NCBI RefSeq assembly: GCF_900100455.1
Contig: NZ_FNCV01000002.1
Span: 186,001 to 250,000, forward strand
Source of the DNA: Roseospirillum parvum
GTDB taxonomy: Bacteria; Pseudomonadota; Alphaproteobacteria; Rhodospirillales; Rhodospirillaceae
DNA: 64,000 nucleotides
Direction of reading: 5' to 3'
Below the pieces are notes generated by a model. That model was not told where the DNA came from, did not search any database, and saw only the letters and a list, made by a program, of their open reading frames with translations. Position 1 is the first letter of the stretch, and the number at the start of each line of letters is the position of its first letter. Positions 43,873 to 54,770 of the stretch are shown in pieces. The position numbers were made by a program, and so were the translations under genes.

Positions 43873-44210
43873 TGGGGGCTTTGCCCCCAAACCCCCAATC
43901 GCGGTTTAAGATGGGGGCCTTGCCCCCAAACCCCCACCGGGGAAGCAGGGCTTCCCCGGACCCCTCCATTCGTTGGTGAACAAGCGCTGCCTCCGAGCGG
44001 AACGCCCGGGGTTTTTGGTTGCAGGCCAGCTTCGCTGGCCTGCGAAAACAACCAGGGAATGGGCGCGCGGCCCAAGATCGTCCTCCCAATGGTTTGCTTG
44101 CACAAATCCGTCCGACTGTTCGGCGCGTTCGGCGATCAATGAATGAATGGAGGGGGTCCGGGGGAGCCCCTGGCTCCCCCGGTGGGGTTTTAAAGGGGCA
44201 AAGCCCCTTT
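43873..44210. repeat. Composite palindromic repeat, long form (copy B3)
   Basis: Between convergent lipoprotein and ftsY genes. Left edge: GGGGGCTTTGCCCCC present twice in a 39-nt tandem duplication (about 43861-43938), then GGGGAAGC/GCTTCCCC. Core: GCAGGCCAGC-TTC-GCTGGCCTGC only; the second core hairpin is lost and replaced by unrelated sequence (about 44050-44145). Right edge: GGGGGAGCC/GGCTCCCCC and AAAGGGGC/GCCCCTTT. Confidence 0.85.
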
Positions 44211-44262
44211 CATACGGACCTTTGGATGAGTTCCTCTCATCGCCGGTTGGTATGAGCCGCCC

Positions 44263-46059
44263 CTACTCCTTCCCGCCGCCCAGCAGGCCGGCCGATTTTT
44301 CGTCCAGGCCCATCAGCGAGTTGGCGAAGTCGCGGGCCTTGAAGGGCCGAAGGTCGTCGATCTTCTCGCCCACCCCCAGGGCGTGGATGGGCAGGCCGAA
44401 GCGGTCGGCCAGGGCGACGATGACGCCGCCCCGGGCGGTGCCGTCCAGCTTGGTCATGACCAGCCCGTTGACCTCGATCATGTCGCGGAAGGTCTCGACC
44501 TGCGAGTGGGCGTTCTGGCCCACCGTGGCGTCGAGCACCAGCAGGCAGGTGTGCGGCGCCGACTCGTCCACTTTGCGCAGCACGCGGACGATCTTCTTCA
44601 ACTCCTCCATCAGGCCGACCTTGTTCTGCAGCCGGCCGGCGGTGTCGATCAGCAGCACGTCATCGCCGTAGTTCTGCGCCTCGGTGTAGGCATCGAAGGC
44701 GAGGCTGGCGGCATCGGCCCCGGTCTCGCGGGCGAAGACGTGGCAGGCGGTGCGCCCGCCCCACACCTTGAGCTGCTCGACGGCGGCGGCGCGGAAGGTG
44801 TCGCCGGCGGCCATCGAGACGGTGCGGCCCTGGCGCTTGAAGTAGCGCGCCAGCTTGCCGATGGTGGTGGTCTTGCCGGCCCCGTTGACGCCGACCACCA
44901 GCACCACGTGGGGCTTGGCCTTGCGGTCGATTTCCAGCGGCTTGGCCACCGGCTCCAGGATGTCGGCGATTTCCTCGGCCAGCACCGCCTTCACCTCTTC
45001 CGGCGGCACGTGCTTGCCGAAGCGCTCCTTGGCCAGGGCGGTGCACAGGCGGGCCGAGGTTTCCACCCCCATGTCGGCGGTGATCAGCAGGTCTTCCAGC
45101 TCCTGCAGGGTGTCGTCGTCCAGCTTGCGCTTGGCGAACAGGTCGACGATGCCCTGGGCCAGCCGGCCCGACGAGCGGGCCAGCGCGTCGAACAGCCGGC
45201 GGAGCCAGCTTTTCTGCTCCTCCTCCTCGCTTTCCTCGCCTTCCTTGGCGGCCTCGCCCTCCTTTGGAGTCTCGCCGTCCTTCGGGCCCTCCTGGGCCGC
45301 CTCGGCGGGAGGGGGAGCGTCGGACGGCGGCAGCGGGGCGGCGGGCGCCGGGACAGTCTTCTCCTGAACCGGTTCCTGAACTGGCGTCTGAACGGGCGGC
45401 TCAAGCGGCGCCTTGTCCCCGGCCTGGGCGGGCGGCGCCGGCGCGACCTCGGGAGCCGGCGCTTCCGGGCGCGGCATCACCGGCGGCGGCGCCCAGTCGG
45501 CGACCGGTGGCGGCGGCGCAACCTCGGGCTTGGCGGGCTCCGGCTTGGCGAATTCCACCTTGGGCGGCGCGGGCGGCGGCGGCTTCGGCGCCTCCGGGGC
45601 CGGTTGGGGCTCCGGCTTGGCGGCCGGCGGTGGGGACGCCACCGGCGGCGCCGGCGGTACGGGCGGCGGAGGTGCCTTGGGCGGTTCGGCGACCGGCGGC
45701 GGGGCCGAGGGCGCCACGGGCTGAGGAGCCTTCGGCGGCTCGGCGACCGGCGGCGGTGTCACCGGGGCTTCAGGTGCCTTGGGCGACTCGGGCACCACCG
45801 GCTCGAAGCTCAGCGGCTCGGCACTCGGCGGCGGCAGCTTGCCCTTCCGGCGCGCCTTCTCTTCCAGGCGGCGGCGCTTCTCGTCCTCCTTGGCCTGCTT
45901 CTCGGCCAGCCGGCGGGCCTCCTTCTCGGCCTTGCGGTCCAGCTCGGCCTGGCGTTTGGCCTCCTTCTCGGCTTCCTTTTCCTCGCGCGAGCGGCCGCCG
46001 AACAGCGAGAAACGCCGCTTCTTTTCCTCGTTGCCGGGGGAATGGGGGTCCTGGGACAT
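44263..46059 (-). CDS. ftsY: Signal recognition particle receptor FtsY
   Basis: 598 residues, the SRP receptor GTPase that docks ribosome-SRP complexes at the membrane. The C-terminal NG domain (about 300-598) has GVNGAGKTTTIGKLA (G1), DTFRAAAVEQL, LLIDTAGRLQNK (G3) and VMTKLDGTARGG (G4). The N-terminal region is unusual: a highly charged Lys/Glu coiled-coil-like segment (about 10-75), then some 170 residues dominated by Pro/Ala/Glu repeats (PPPVAEPPKAP twice), then an acidic stretch (EESEEEEQ) before the N domain. Starts 2 nt after mtaB. Confidence 0.95.
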   Translation of the reverse strand: MSQDPHSPGNEEKKRRFSLFGGRSREEKEAEKEAKRQAELDRKAEKEARRLAEKQAKEDEKRRRLEEKARRKGKLPPPSAEPLSFEPVVPESPKAPEAPVTPPPVAEPPKAPQPVAPSAPPPVAEPPKAPPPPVPPAPPVASPPPAAKPEPQPAPEAPKPPPPAPPKVEFAKPEPAKPEVAPPPPVADWAPPPVMPRPEAPAPEVAPAPPAQAGDKAPLEPPVQTPVQEPVQEKTVPAPAAPLPPSDAPPPAEAAQEGPKDGETPKEGEAAKEGEESEEEEQKSWLRRLFDALARSSGRLAQGIVDLFAKRKLDDDTLQELEDLLITADMGVETSARLCTALAKERFGKHVPPEEVKAVLAEEIADILEPVAKPLEIDRKAKPHVVLVVGVNGAGKTTTIGKLARYFKRQGRTVSMAAGDTFRAAAVEQLKVWGGRTACHVFARETGADAASLAFDAYTEAQNYGDDVLLIDTAGRLQNKVGLMEELKKIVRVLRKVDESAPHTCLLVLDATVGQNAHSQVETFRDMIEVNGLVMTKLDGTARGGVIVALADRFGLPIHALGVGEKIDDLRPFKARDFANSLMGLDEKSAGLLGGGKE

Positions 46060-46061
46060 GC

Positions 46062-47354
46062 TCAGCCGATCACCTCTGCCTGAAGAGAGCCGTTGTCGAT
46101 GGCGGCGAACCTTACCCGGATCAGCCGACCGGGGACCAGCCCCGAAACGGCCCGGTCCACCCGCACCGGCAGGAACGAGGGGTCGCGGGCCTGACCGTCG
46201 GCCTCCAGCACCAGCTCGGCGGTCTGCCCCAGGCGCGCCTGCATCACCGCCTCGAGCCGCGCCGCGCCGGCGGCGCGCAACTCGGCGGCACGCGCCTTGA
46301 CCACCTCGCCGGGCAGACGGCGCATGCGGGCCGCCGGGGTGCCGGGACGCGGCGAATAGGGGAAGACATGCAGATGGGCCAACCCGGCCTGATCGATCAG
46401 GGCCCGGGTGTTGGCGAACATGGCCTCGGTCTCGGTCGGGAAGCCGGCGATCAGGTCGGCGCCGAAGACGATCTCCGGCCGCGCCGCGCCCAGGTGTTCG
46501 CACAGCTCGATCACCCGGGCCCGGTCGTGGCGCCGCTTCATGCGCTTGAGGATCATGTCGTCGCCGGCCTGGACCGAGAAATGCACATGCGGCATGACCC
46601 GGGGATGGCCGGCCAGCAGGTCGAGCAACTGCTCATCGAGCGCCGCCGGGTCGAGCGACGACAGGCGCAGTCGGGGCAGCTCCGGCACCGCCTCGAGCAG
46701 CGCCGCGACCAGGGCGCCGAGGCGCGGCGCGCCGGGCAGCTCGCCGCCCCAACTGGTCAGGTCGACGCCGGTCAGCACCAGCTCGTGCAGGCCGCCGGCG
46801 ACCAGGGCGCGGGCCTGCTCGATCACCCGTTCCACCGCCACCGAGCGGTTCGGCCCGCGGGCCAGCGGGATGACGCAGAAGGTGCAGCGGTGGTCGCAGC
46901 CCTGCTGGATCTGCACGAAGCCGCGCGCCCGGTCCTCGAAGCCGGCGACCAGATGGGGGGCCAGGGCGGCCACCGCCTCCGGGTCGCTGACCTGGATCGA
47001 GGGGCCGGCCGCCGCCGCCGCCTCCGTCGTCGGGTCCCAACTGTCGGCCTGGAGCTTGTCTGGATTGCCCAGCACCCGGGCCACCCCGGGCAACTCGGCC
47101 CAGCGCTCCGGCGCCAACTGGGCGGCGCAGCCGGTGACCACGATCTCCGCCTCCGGATGCTCACGCCTCAGGCGGCGGATGGTCTGACGGGCCTGCCGCT
47201 CCGCCTCGGCGGTGACGGCGCAGGTATTGACCACCACCCGGGGCCGGCTGCCCGGCGGCGCCTTGGCCAGATGGTCGCGGATGATCTCCGACTCGAAGGC
47301 GTTGGTGCGGCAGCCGAAGGTGACCACATCGGGGCGCGGCTTGCTGTGGGTCAT
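46062..47354 (-). CDS. mtaB: tRNA t6A37 methylthiotransferase MtaB
   Basis: 430 residues, radical-SAM methylthiotransferase making ms2t6A in ANN-decoding tRNAs. The UPF0004 domain has FGCRTNAFES, VNTCAVTAEAE and VVTGCAAQ with its three cluster Cys. The radical-SAM motif is CDHRCTFCVIP, followed by LVLTGVDLTSWG and LRLSSLDP. A C-terminal TRAM-like domain follows. ATG overlaps the dapF stop (ATGA). The dapF-mtaB-ftsY order is common in alphaproteobacteria. Confidence 0.94.
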   Translation of the reverse strand: MTHSKPRPDVVTFGCRTNAFESEIIRDHLAKAPPGSRPRVVVNTCAVTAEAERQARQTIRRLRREHPEAEIVVTGCAAQLAPERWAELPGVARVLGNPDKLQADSWDPTTEAAAAAGPSIQVSDPEAVAALAPHLVAGFEDRARGFVQIQQGCDHRCTFCVIPLARGPNRSVAVERVIEQARALVAGGLHELVLTGVDLTSWGGELPGAPRLGALVAALLEAVPELPRLRLSSLDPAALDEQLLDLLAGHPRVMPHVHFSVQAGDDMILKRMKRRHDRARVIELCEHLGAARPEIVFGADLIAGFPTETEAMFANTRALIDQAGLAHLHVFPYSPRPGTPAARMRRLPGEVVKARAAELRAAGAARLEAVMQARLGQTAELVLEADGQARDPSFLPVRVDRAVSGLVPGRLIRVRFAAIDNGSLQAEVIG

Positions 47355-48184
47355 GGCAGGGCCTGGGGATCGAAGGTGCCGCGAAAGACCTCGACCGCCG
47401 GGCCGGTCATGGTCACCCGGCCGGTGCCGTCGCGGTCCCAGGCGATGGAAAGCGCGCCGCCGTCCAGCACCACCGTCGCGGTGGGCTCGGCCAGACCGCG
47501 CCGCGCCGCCGCCACCACCGCCGCACAGGCCGCCGTGCCACAGGCCCGGGTCTGCCCGGCGCCGCGCTCCCACACCCGAAGGCGCAGCCGGTCCCGCCCC
47601 AGCACCGAGACGGCACTGGCGTTGACCCGGTTGGGAAACAGCGGGTGATGCTCCACCTCGGGCCCCAGGGCGGCCAGATCGATGGCCTCGGCATCGGGGA
47701 CGAAGAACACCGCGTGCGGGTTGCCCATGCCCACCCCCACCGGATCGGCCAGCGGCCCCACCTCGAGCGGCAGATGCAGGGTGTCCATGGCCCGGGCCAG
47801 GGGAATCTCGGCCCAGTCCAGGCGGGCCGGGCCCATCTCCACGGCATACAGCCCGTCGCCGGCGCGGCGCACCTCGAGCAGGCCGCCGGCGCTCTCGATG
47901 CGCACCACCTCGGCACCGGACTCGGCCAGCAGCAGACGCCCGACACAGCGCGTGGCATTGCCGCAGGCCTCGACCTCGCCACCATCCGGGTTGTGGATGG
48001 TCATCCGCGCGGCGGCGCCGGAGCCGGCGGGGTCCAGCAGGGTGATCACCTGATCACAGCCCACGCCAAGACGCCGCTCGGCCAACCCACGGGCCAGAAC
48101 GGAGGACAGCGGCACACCGCCGCGCCGGTCCAGAACCACGAAATCGTTGCCCAGACCGTGCATCTTGATGAACACATGCTCCAT
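47351..48184 (-). CDS. dapF: Diaminopimelate epimerase DapF
   Basis: 277 residues; converts LL- to meso-diaminopimelate. Start MEHVFIKMHGLGNDFVVLD. The two catalytic Cys are in EACGNATRC and TRACGTAAC, both intact. AAGG lies 6 nt before the chosen ATG at 48184; an alternative upstream start would add 12 residues of poor quality. First gene of dapF-mtaB-ftsY; a short-form palindromic repeat lies just upstream. Confidence 0.95.
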   Translation of the reverse strand: MEHVFIKMHGLGNDFVVLDRRGGVPLSSVLARGLAERRLGVGCDQVITLLDPAGSGAAARMTIHNPDGGEVEACGNATRCVGRLLLAESGAEVVRIESAGGLLEVRRAGDGLYAVEMGPARLDWAEIPLARAMDTLHLPLEVGPLADPVGVGMGNPHAVFFVPDAEAIDLAALGPEVEHHPLFPNRVNASAVSVLGRDRLRLRVWERGAGQTRACGTAACAAVVAAARRGLAEPTATVVLDGGALSIAWDRDGTGRVTMTGPAVEVFRGTFDPQALP

Positions 48185-48216
48185 GCCGGGCCTTATAGAC
48201 CTCGTGAGGCAGGGCG

Positions 48217-48400
48217 CCAAGGGGGCGCTGCCCCCTTGGAACCCCCGCCGGGGGGACCAGGGGCCCCCCCGGACCCCCGCCGTGAATTAAAACCACCCGG
48301 AGGGGGGCAAGCCCCCTCCGGGTGGTTTTGAGTCATGGTGGGGTCTGGGGAGGCCTCCCGGCCTCCCCAGCGGGGATTTCAAAGGGGCAGCGCCCCTTTG
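48217..48400. repeat. Composite palindromic repeat, short form (copy A2)
   Basis: Same structure as 592-774: CAAGGGGGC/GCCCCCTTG outer hairpin, GGGGGGACC...GGCCCCCCC, a central AAAACCACCCGGAGGGGGGC / GCCCCCTCCGGGTGGTTTT, GGGGAGGCC/GGCCTCCCC, and AAAGGGGC/GCCCCTTT. It is inverted relative to copy A1. It is the only copy not between convergent genes: it lies after ubiB and before dapF, both on the minus strand. Confidence 0.85.
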
Positions 48401-48405
48401 CCGCC

Positions 48406-49935
48406 CTACTTCACCAGCAGCGCACCGATCAAAGCCGCGACCAGGGCCCAGGGCAGCCAGCCGGGCAGGCCGCGGCGGTTGCCGGCCAGTTGGCGCACCG
48501 TTTCGGGGTGCAGCTTGAGGCCGCCGTTGCCGATCATGGCGGCCGCCTTGTCGGCGTGCTCGAGCATGGCGGGCAGGCGCTCGGCCGAGCGGGCGACGGC
48601 GCGGGCGGCGCGTTCGGCCTGCGCCTTGGGGCCCAGGTTGTCGCGCATCCACTCCTCGATGAGCGGGCGGCACAGCTCCCACATGTTGGTTTCCGGGGCC
48701 AGATTGCGGCCCAGGGCCTCGGCCACCAGCATCGACTTCTGGAGCATCAGAAGCTGCGGCTGGGTCTGCATCTGGAAGGTCTCGGTGACCTGGAAGAGCT
48801 GGCCCAGGAGGCGGGCGATGGAGATGTCGGCGATCGGCTTGCCGAGGATCGGCTCGGCGATCGAGCGGCTGGCCTGGGTGAAGGCCTCGACCGAGCGGTC
48901 GGCCGAGACGTAGCCGGCGACGAAGTGCACCTCGGCCACCCGGCGATAGTCGGCGGTCAGGAAGCCGACCAGCATTTCGGCCAGATAGCGCCGGGTGTCG
49001 GTATCGACCCGCCCCATGATCCCGAAGTCGAGGGCGATCAGCCCGCCATTGGGATCGACGAAGATGTTGCCGGGGTGCAGGTCGGCGTGGAAGAAGCCGT
49101 CGCGGAAGACCATGTGGAAGAAGGCGCGCGAGGCGTTTTCCGACACCGTCAGCGGGTCGATGCCGTGGGCGCGCAGGGTTTCCGGCTCGTCCACCGGCAG
49201 GCCGCCGACGCGCTCCAGGGTCATCACGTTGCGCCCGGTGCGCCGCCAGTCCACCGACGGCACGCGGAAGGTGGGGTCGCCGGCGAAGTTGTCGCCCATC
49301 TCGCAGGCGGCGGCGGCCTCGAAACGCAGGTCCATCTCCATGTTGACCGCGTCTTCGAAGGTGCGCACGCTTTCCACCGGGCGCAGACGGCGCCAGCCGG
49401 GCTGGGCCCACTCGACCATCTCGGCCAGCCAGTAGAGCAGGTCGATGTCGCGCCGGAAGGCGGCCTCGACCCCCGGGCGCAGCACCTTCACCGCCACCGG
49501 GGCGCCATCGGTGGTCACCGCGAAGTGGACCTGGGCGATGGAGGCGGCGGCCACCGGCTCCTCGTCGAAGCTTTCAAACAGGCTGCCGAGCGGGGCGCCG
49601 AACTCGTCCTCGATGATCCGCTTGGCCTGTTCGAAGGGGAACGGCGGCAGGCGGTCCTGAAGCTCCGACAGGTCGGCCGCCACTTCCTCGCCCAGCAGAT
49701 CGGGGCGGGTGGACAGCGCCTGGCCGAACTTGATCAGGGTCGGCCCCAACTCGGACAGGGCGCGGGCCAGCCGCTGACCGGGCCGCCCCTCGGTGTTGCG
49801 CCGGGTGGTCAGGCTGGCCGCCCAGGCGGCGATGTGGGCCACCCGCACCCCTTCCATCAGGAACAGGGCGTCGTGGCGGGCCAACACCCGGGCCACGGAC
49901 ATCAGGCGGAGCAGGTTGCGGGTTGGGCGGATCAC
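48406..49935 (-). CDS. ubiB: UbiB-family kinase-like protein of ubiquinone biosynthesis
   Basis: 509 residues, ABC1/ADCK atypical kinase family needed for ubiquinone synthesis. Marks: the KxGQ motif IKFGQALSTRPD (residues 67-78), the Ala-rich loop PVAAASIAQVHFA, VAVKVLRPG with the ATP-binding Lys, FFHADLHPGNIF, and LDFGIMGR. A hydrophobic C-terminal helix (WLPWALVAALIGALLV) anchors it in the membrane. Follows ubiE with 75 nt between. Confidence 0.95.
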   Translation of the reverse strand: MIRPTRNLLRLMSVARVLARHDALFLMEGVRVAHIAAWAASLTTRRNTEGRPGQRLARALSELGPTLIKFGQALSTRPDLLGEEVAADLSELQDRLPPFPFEQAKRIIEDEFGAPLGSLFESFDEEPVAAASIAQVHFAVTTDGAPVAVKVLRPGVEAAFRRDIDLLYWLAEMVEWAQPGWRRLRPVESVRTFEDAVNMEMDLRFEAAAACEMGDNFAGDPTFRVPSVDWRRTGRNVMTLERVGGLPVDEPETLRAHGIDPLTVSENASRAFFHMVFRDGFFHADLHPGNIFVDPNGGLIALDFGIMGRVDTDTRRYLAEMLVGFLTADYRRVAEVHFVAGYVSADRSVEAFTQASRSIAEPILGKPIADISIARLLGQLFQVTETFQMQTQPQLLMLQKSMLVAEALGRNLAPETNMWELCRPLIEEWMRDNLGPKAQAERAARAVARSAERLPAMLEHADKAAAMIGNGGLKLHPETVRQLAGNRRGLPGWLPWALVAALIGALLVK

Positions 49936-50010
49936 GGACGTTGCTGCCAGCTACCCGGACCAGGGCCGGGACAAGGGGGAGGCGGGGCGGCGGAGGTCGG
50001 CCGGAAGCCC

Positions 50011-50832
50011 TTAAAGCTTCCAGCCCGAATGGATGGCCGCGATGCCGCCCGAGAGGTTGCGGTACTTGACGTTCTCGAAGCCGGCCTTGCGCATCATGGC
50101 GGCCAGTTCGTCCTGGGGCGGGAACTGGCGGATGCTTTCGGCCAGATACTCGTAGGCGGCGCGGTCGCCGGCCACCATCTGCCCCAGACCGGGCAGCACG
50201 GTGAACGAGTAGGCATCGTAGATGCGGTCGAAGACCGGGACCACCACGTGCGAGAATTCCAGGCACATGTAGCGCCCGCCCGGCTTCAGCGCGCGGAATG
50301 CGTCGTTCAGGGCCAGTTGCGGGTCGGTCACGTTGCGCAGCCCGAAGGCGATGGTGTAGGCGTCGAAGGTGCCGTCCGGGAAGGGCAGGAACTGGGCATC
50401 GCCGCAGGTCCAGGTCAGCCCCGACAGGTGCCCCCGGTCGGCTGCCCGGCGCCGCCCGACGCGCAGCATCTCGGCGTTGATGTCGCACACCGTGACCCGG
50501 GCCGGGAACGACTTGGCCCCCTCGCCCCCCACCTTGGCGGCGCGCTCCAGGAAGCGGAAGGCGATGTCGCCGGTGCCGCCGGCCACGTCGATCAGGTGCT
50601 GGCCGGGGCGCGGCGACAGCCAGTCGATCAGCGCGGCCTTCCAGATGCGATGGATGCCACCGCTCATCAGGTCATTCATCAGGTCGTACTTGTCGGCGAC
50701 CGAATCGAAGACCTGCCGGACCATGCCCGCCTTCTCGGCGCGGGGCACGGAACGGTAGCCGAAATGGGTCAGATCGTCATCCGCCGAGGGGGCCTCGGCG
50801 GCGGGGTGGGGCGGGTGCTGGGACGTGCTCAT
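50011..50832 (-). CDS. ubiE: Ubiquinone/menaquinone C-methyltransferase UbiE
   Basis: 273 residues, SAM-dependent. Motifs: [32 protein letters not shown] (only the [10 protein letters not shown] part is diagnostic), [12 protein letters not shown] (SAM motif I), [12 protein letters not shown] and [13 protein letters not shown] 20-residue N-terminal extension ([10 protein letters not shown]) is not part of the fold. It is encoded just before ubiB, and divergently from mutM. Confidence 0.95.
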   Translation of the reverse strand: MSTSQHPPHPAAEAPSADDDLTHFGYRSVPRAEKAGMVRQVFDSVADKYDLMNDLMSGGIHRIWKAALIDWLSPRPGQHLIDVAGGTGDIAFRFLERAAKVGGEGAKSFPARVTVCDINAEMLRVGRRRAADRGHLSGLTWTCGDAQFLPFPDGTFDAYTIAFGLRNVTDPQLALNDAFRALKPGGRYMCLEFSHVVVPVFDRIYDAYSFTVLPGLGQMVAGDRAAYEYLAESIRQFPPQDELAAMMRKAGFENVKYRNLSGGIAAIHSGWKL

Positions 50833-50982
50833 GGGGGCGCACCATAGCCCAAGCCCCAACCCGGCGGAATACGGGATTTGACCCCTCGGGGCACTTTTTT
50901 GCCGGGGCCGGTTTGGGGATGCGATCCGGCATCACATCAACTATCCCAGAGGGGCCCGATGACAGCAGCGGAGGACCCGTGA

Positions 50983-51837
50983 ATGCCCGAATTGCCGGAG
51001 GTCGAGACGGTCCGCCGGGGTCTGGCGGCGGCCCTCGAGGGGCGCCGGCTGGCCGAGGTGGCGGTGCTGCGGCCGGGCCTGCGCATCCCCTTCCCGCCCG
51101 ATCTGGCCGAGGCGTTGTCGGGCCGCCGGGTGGTGGCGGTGCGCCGCCGGGCCAAGTTCTTCCAACTGGTGCTGGACGACGGCCGGGTGCTGCTCGGCCA
51201 TCTCGGCATGAGCGGCCGGGTGCACATCCTGCCGCCGCCCCACCTCGGCACCCCGCCGCCGCCCGGGCCGCACGACCACCTGATCCTGACCACCGACACG
51301 CAAAGCCGCGTGGTGTTCACCGACGCCCGCCGATTCGGCCTCCTCACCCTGACCACCGAGGCCGAGCTCGCAACCCACCCGATGCTCACCGACCTGGGGC
51401 CGGAGCCCCTCTCCGACACCCTCACCGGCCCCTGGCTGGCCGCCGCCCTGGCCGGACGACGCGGGCCCATCAAGCCGGCCCTGATGGACCAGCGCCTGAT
51501 CGCCGGCATCGGCAACATCTACGCCAGCGAGGCCCTGTTCCGGGCCGGCCTGTCGCCCCGCCGGCGGGCCGACACGGTGAAAGGGCAGCGCGCCGCGCGG
51601 CTGGCCGAGGCCATCAAACAGGTGCTGACCGAGGCCATCGCCGCCGGCGGCGCCAGCTTGCGCGACCACCGCCAGCCGGACGGCGAGCTGGGCTACTTCC
51701 AGTTCAGCTTCGCGGTCTACGACAAGGCCGGCCAGCCCTGCCCGGGGTGCGACTGCGACCTCGCCGAAGGGGGCGGCATCCGCCGGCTGGTGCAGGCCGG
51801 GCGGTCGACTTTTTACTGTCCCCGCCGCCAGCGGTAG
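50983..51837 (+). CDS. mutM: Formamidopyrimidine-DNA glycosylase (Fpg)
   Basis: 284 residues; removes 8-oxoguanine and nicks the backbone. The catalytic N-terminus PELPEVETVRRGL is intact, as are RRAKFFQLVLDDG (Lys) and the helix-two-turn-helix IAGIGNIYASEALFRAGLSP. The C-terminal zinc finger is abnormal: CPGCDCD is present and the third Cys is in FYCP, but the fourth Cys, normally FYCPxCQ, is Arg here (FYCPRRQR). An extra Cys in CPGCDC might compensate. ubiE is divergent. Confidence 0.94.
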   Translation: MPELPEVETVRRGLAAALEGRRLAEVAVLRPGLRIPFPPDLAEALSGRRVVAVRRRAKFFQLVLDDGRVLLGHLGMSGRVHILPPPHLGTPPPPGPHDHLILTTDTQSRVVFTDARRFGLLTLTTEAELATHPMLTDLGPEPLSDTLTGPWLAAALAGRRGPIKPALMDQRLIAGIGNIYASEALFRAGLSPRRRADTVKGQRAARLAEAIKQVLTEAIAAGGASLRDHRQPDGELGYFQFSFAVYDKAGQPCPGCDCDLAEGGGIRRLVQAGRSTFYCPRRQR

Positions 51838-51854
51838 TGGTATTCCTGGCCTCC

Positions 51855-52292
51855 ATGATGGGGAGCCTGCGCCGAACAACGGACAGCGGCATCCGCCGGA
51901 TCGGCCGGGCCGGTCGGGCGGCGGCGTTGGCCTGCGCGCTGTGGCTGGGCGCCACCCCGGCGCTTCTTCCAGGCGCCAACCCGGCGCTGGGGGCCGACTC
52001 CTTCCTCAAGGGCTTCGACGACCTGCCCCTGCCGGCCGGCTTCAGCGCCCTCGACGATCCCCCCCCCACCGTCTTCGACAGCGCCTACGGCCGTCTCGCC
52101 GAGGCCTACGCCCGCGGCCCCGGGCCAGCCGCCAAGGCCCGCGCCTTCTACGCCGACACCCTGCCCCAACTGGGCTGGACCGCCCTGCCCGGCGACCCCC
52201 TCGGCTTCCAGCGCGGCAACGAGCGCTTGCGCCTTGACTTCACAAGCCAAGGCGGCAGTCTGCTCATCCACTTTTCGCTGAAACCCAACTGA
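51855..52292 (+). CDS. Small exported protein of unknown function
   Basis: 145 residues, 17 nt after mutM. Basic N-terminus and a hydrophobic segment (AAALACALWLGATPALL) fit a signal peptide, with a possible cleavage near ALGAD. The mature part has SAYGRLAEAYARGPGPAAKARAFYADTLPQLGW, resembling small proteins found beside mutM in Rhodospirillales. No catalytic motif is seen. The ending SLLIHFSLKPN is typical of a short beta-rich domain. Confidence 0.7.
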   Translation: MMGSLRRTTDSGIRRIGRAGRAAALACALWLGATPALLPGANPALGADSFLKGFDDLPLPAGFSALDDPPPTVFDSAYGRLAEAYARGPGPAAKARAFYADTLPQLGWTALPGDPLGFQRGNERLRLDFTSQGGSLLIHFSLKPN

Positions 52293-52330
52293 CAGTCTTA
52301 TAATTCCCCTTCAAGGAGCGTCGCACCCCC

Positions 52331-53107
52331 ATGGCCTACGAGCACATCCTGGTCGAAACCCGGGGCAAGGTCGGGATCGTCACCCTGAACCGCCCCAAGG
52401 CCCTCAACGCCCTGTGCGCCCAGCTGATCGAAGAGCTGGGCCAGGCCCTGGACGGCCTGGAGGCCGACGAAACCATCGGCTGCATCGTCCTGACCGGCAG
52501 CGAAAAAGCCTTCGCCGCCGGAGCCGACATCAAGGAAATGGCCGGCAAGTCCTTCATCAGCGCCTACCTGGAAGACTTCATCACCAACGGCTGGGAACGC
52601 ATCACCACCTGCCGCAAACCAGTGATCGCCGCCGTCGCCGGCTACGCCCTGGGCGGCGGCTGCGAAGTCGCCATGATGTGCGACTTCATCCTGGCCGCCG
52701 ACAACGCCCGCTTCGGCCAACCGGAAATCAACCTCGGCGTCATCCCCGGCGCCGGCGGCACCCAGCGCCTGACCCGCGCCGTGGGCAAGGCCAAGGCCAT
52801 GGAAATGTGCCTGACCGGCCGCCAGATGGACGCCGCCGAAGCCGAACGCGCCGGACTGGTCAGCCGCGTCGTGCCCCTCGCCGACCTGATGGACGAAGCC
52901 ATCAAAACCGCCGAACGGATCGCCGAACAGTCGCGCCCCATCGCCCTGATCTGCAAGGAGTCGGTCAACGCCGCCTTCGAAACCACCCTGGCCATGGGCA
53001 TCATGACCGAACGCCGACTGTTCCACGCCTGCTTCGCCACCGACGACCAAAAGGAAGGCATGGCCGCCTTCGTCGAAAAACGCCAGCCCAACTTCAAGAA
53101 CAGCTAA
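52331..53107 (+). CDS. Enoyl-CoA hydratase
   Basis: 258 residues, crotonase fold. Marks: [22 protein letters not shown] (CoA oxyanion hole), [44 protein letters not shown] is the region holding the two catalytic Glu (GGCE and PEIN are diagnostic). It fits short-chain enoyl-CoA hydratase EchA/PaaF, length normal. A GAAGGGGA-like purine stretch (AAGGAGCG) precedes the ATG. Downstream lies a palindromic repeat and the convergent hydrogenase operon. Confidence 0.93.
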   Translation: MAYEHILVETRGKVGIVTLNRPKALNALCAQLIEELGQALDGLEADETIGCIVLTGSEKAFAAGADIKEMAGKSFISAYLEDFITNGWERITTCRKPVIAAVAGYALGGGCEVAMMCDFILAADNARFGQPEINLGVIPGAGGTQRLTRAVGKAKAMEMCLTGRQMDAAEAERAGLVSRVVPLADLMDEAIKTAERIAEQSRPIALICKESVNAAFETTLAMGIMTERRLFHACFATDDQKEGMAAFVEKRQPNFKNS

Positions 53108-53116
53108 AGGGGCTGG

Positions 53117-53448
53117 CAAAGGGGCGCAGCCCCTTTGAAACCCCGCCGGGGGACACGGGGTGTCCCCCGGACCCCCGCCAGTTCGTTGGCGTGAAACGCC
53201 AAGGCAGAGCCAAGCACGAACGGTATTTGGTTGCAGGCCAGCTTCGCTGGCCTGCCTAAACGAAAAGTCGATGGTGCGCATTGCACCAACCGCCTCCCCT
53301 TGTTTCAGGGTTGTTTTCGCAGGCCAGCAAAGCTGGCCTGCACCCACCCCCCTTGCACCTGCCATCCATGCCTGCGTTCGGCTCCAACGAAATGGCGGGG
53401 TCCGGGGGGACCCTGTCCCCCCGGTGAGGGTTCGGGGGCAAAGCCCCC
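53117..53448. repeat. Composite palindromic repeat, long form (copy B4)
   Basis: Between convergent enoyl-CoA hydratase and hydrogenase genes. Left edge AAAGGGGC/GCCCCTTT and GGGGGACAC/GTGTCCCCC; core GCAGGCCAGC-TTC-GCTGGCCTGC (53233-53255) and GCAGGCCAGC-AAA-GCTGGCCTGC (53319-53341); right edge GGGGGGACC/GTCCCCCC and GGGGGC/GCCCCC. A complete single unit with both core hairpins. Confidence 0.88.
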
Positions 53449-53465
53449 GTCAGCCGTCGGGCGCC

Positions 53466-54744
<1,279 letters not shown>

Positions 54745-54770
<26 letters not shown>

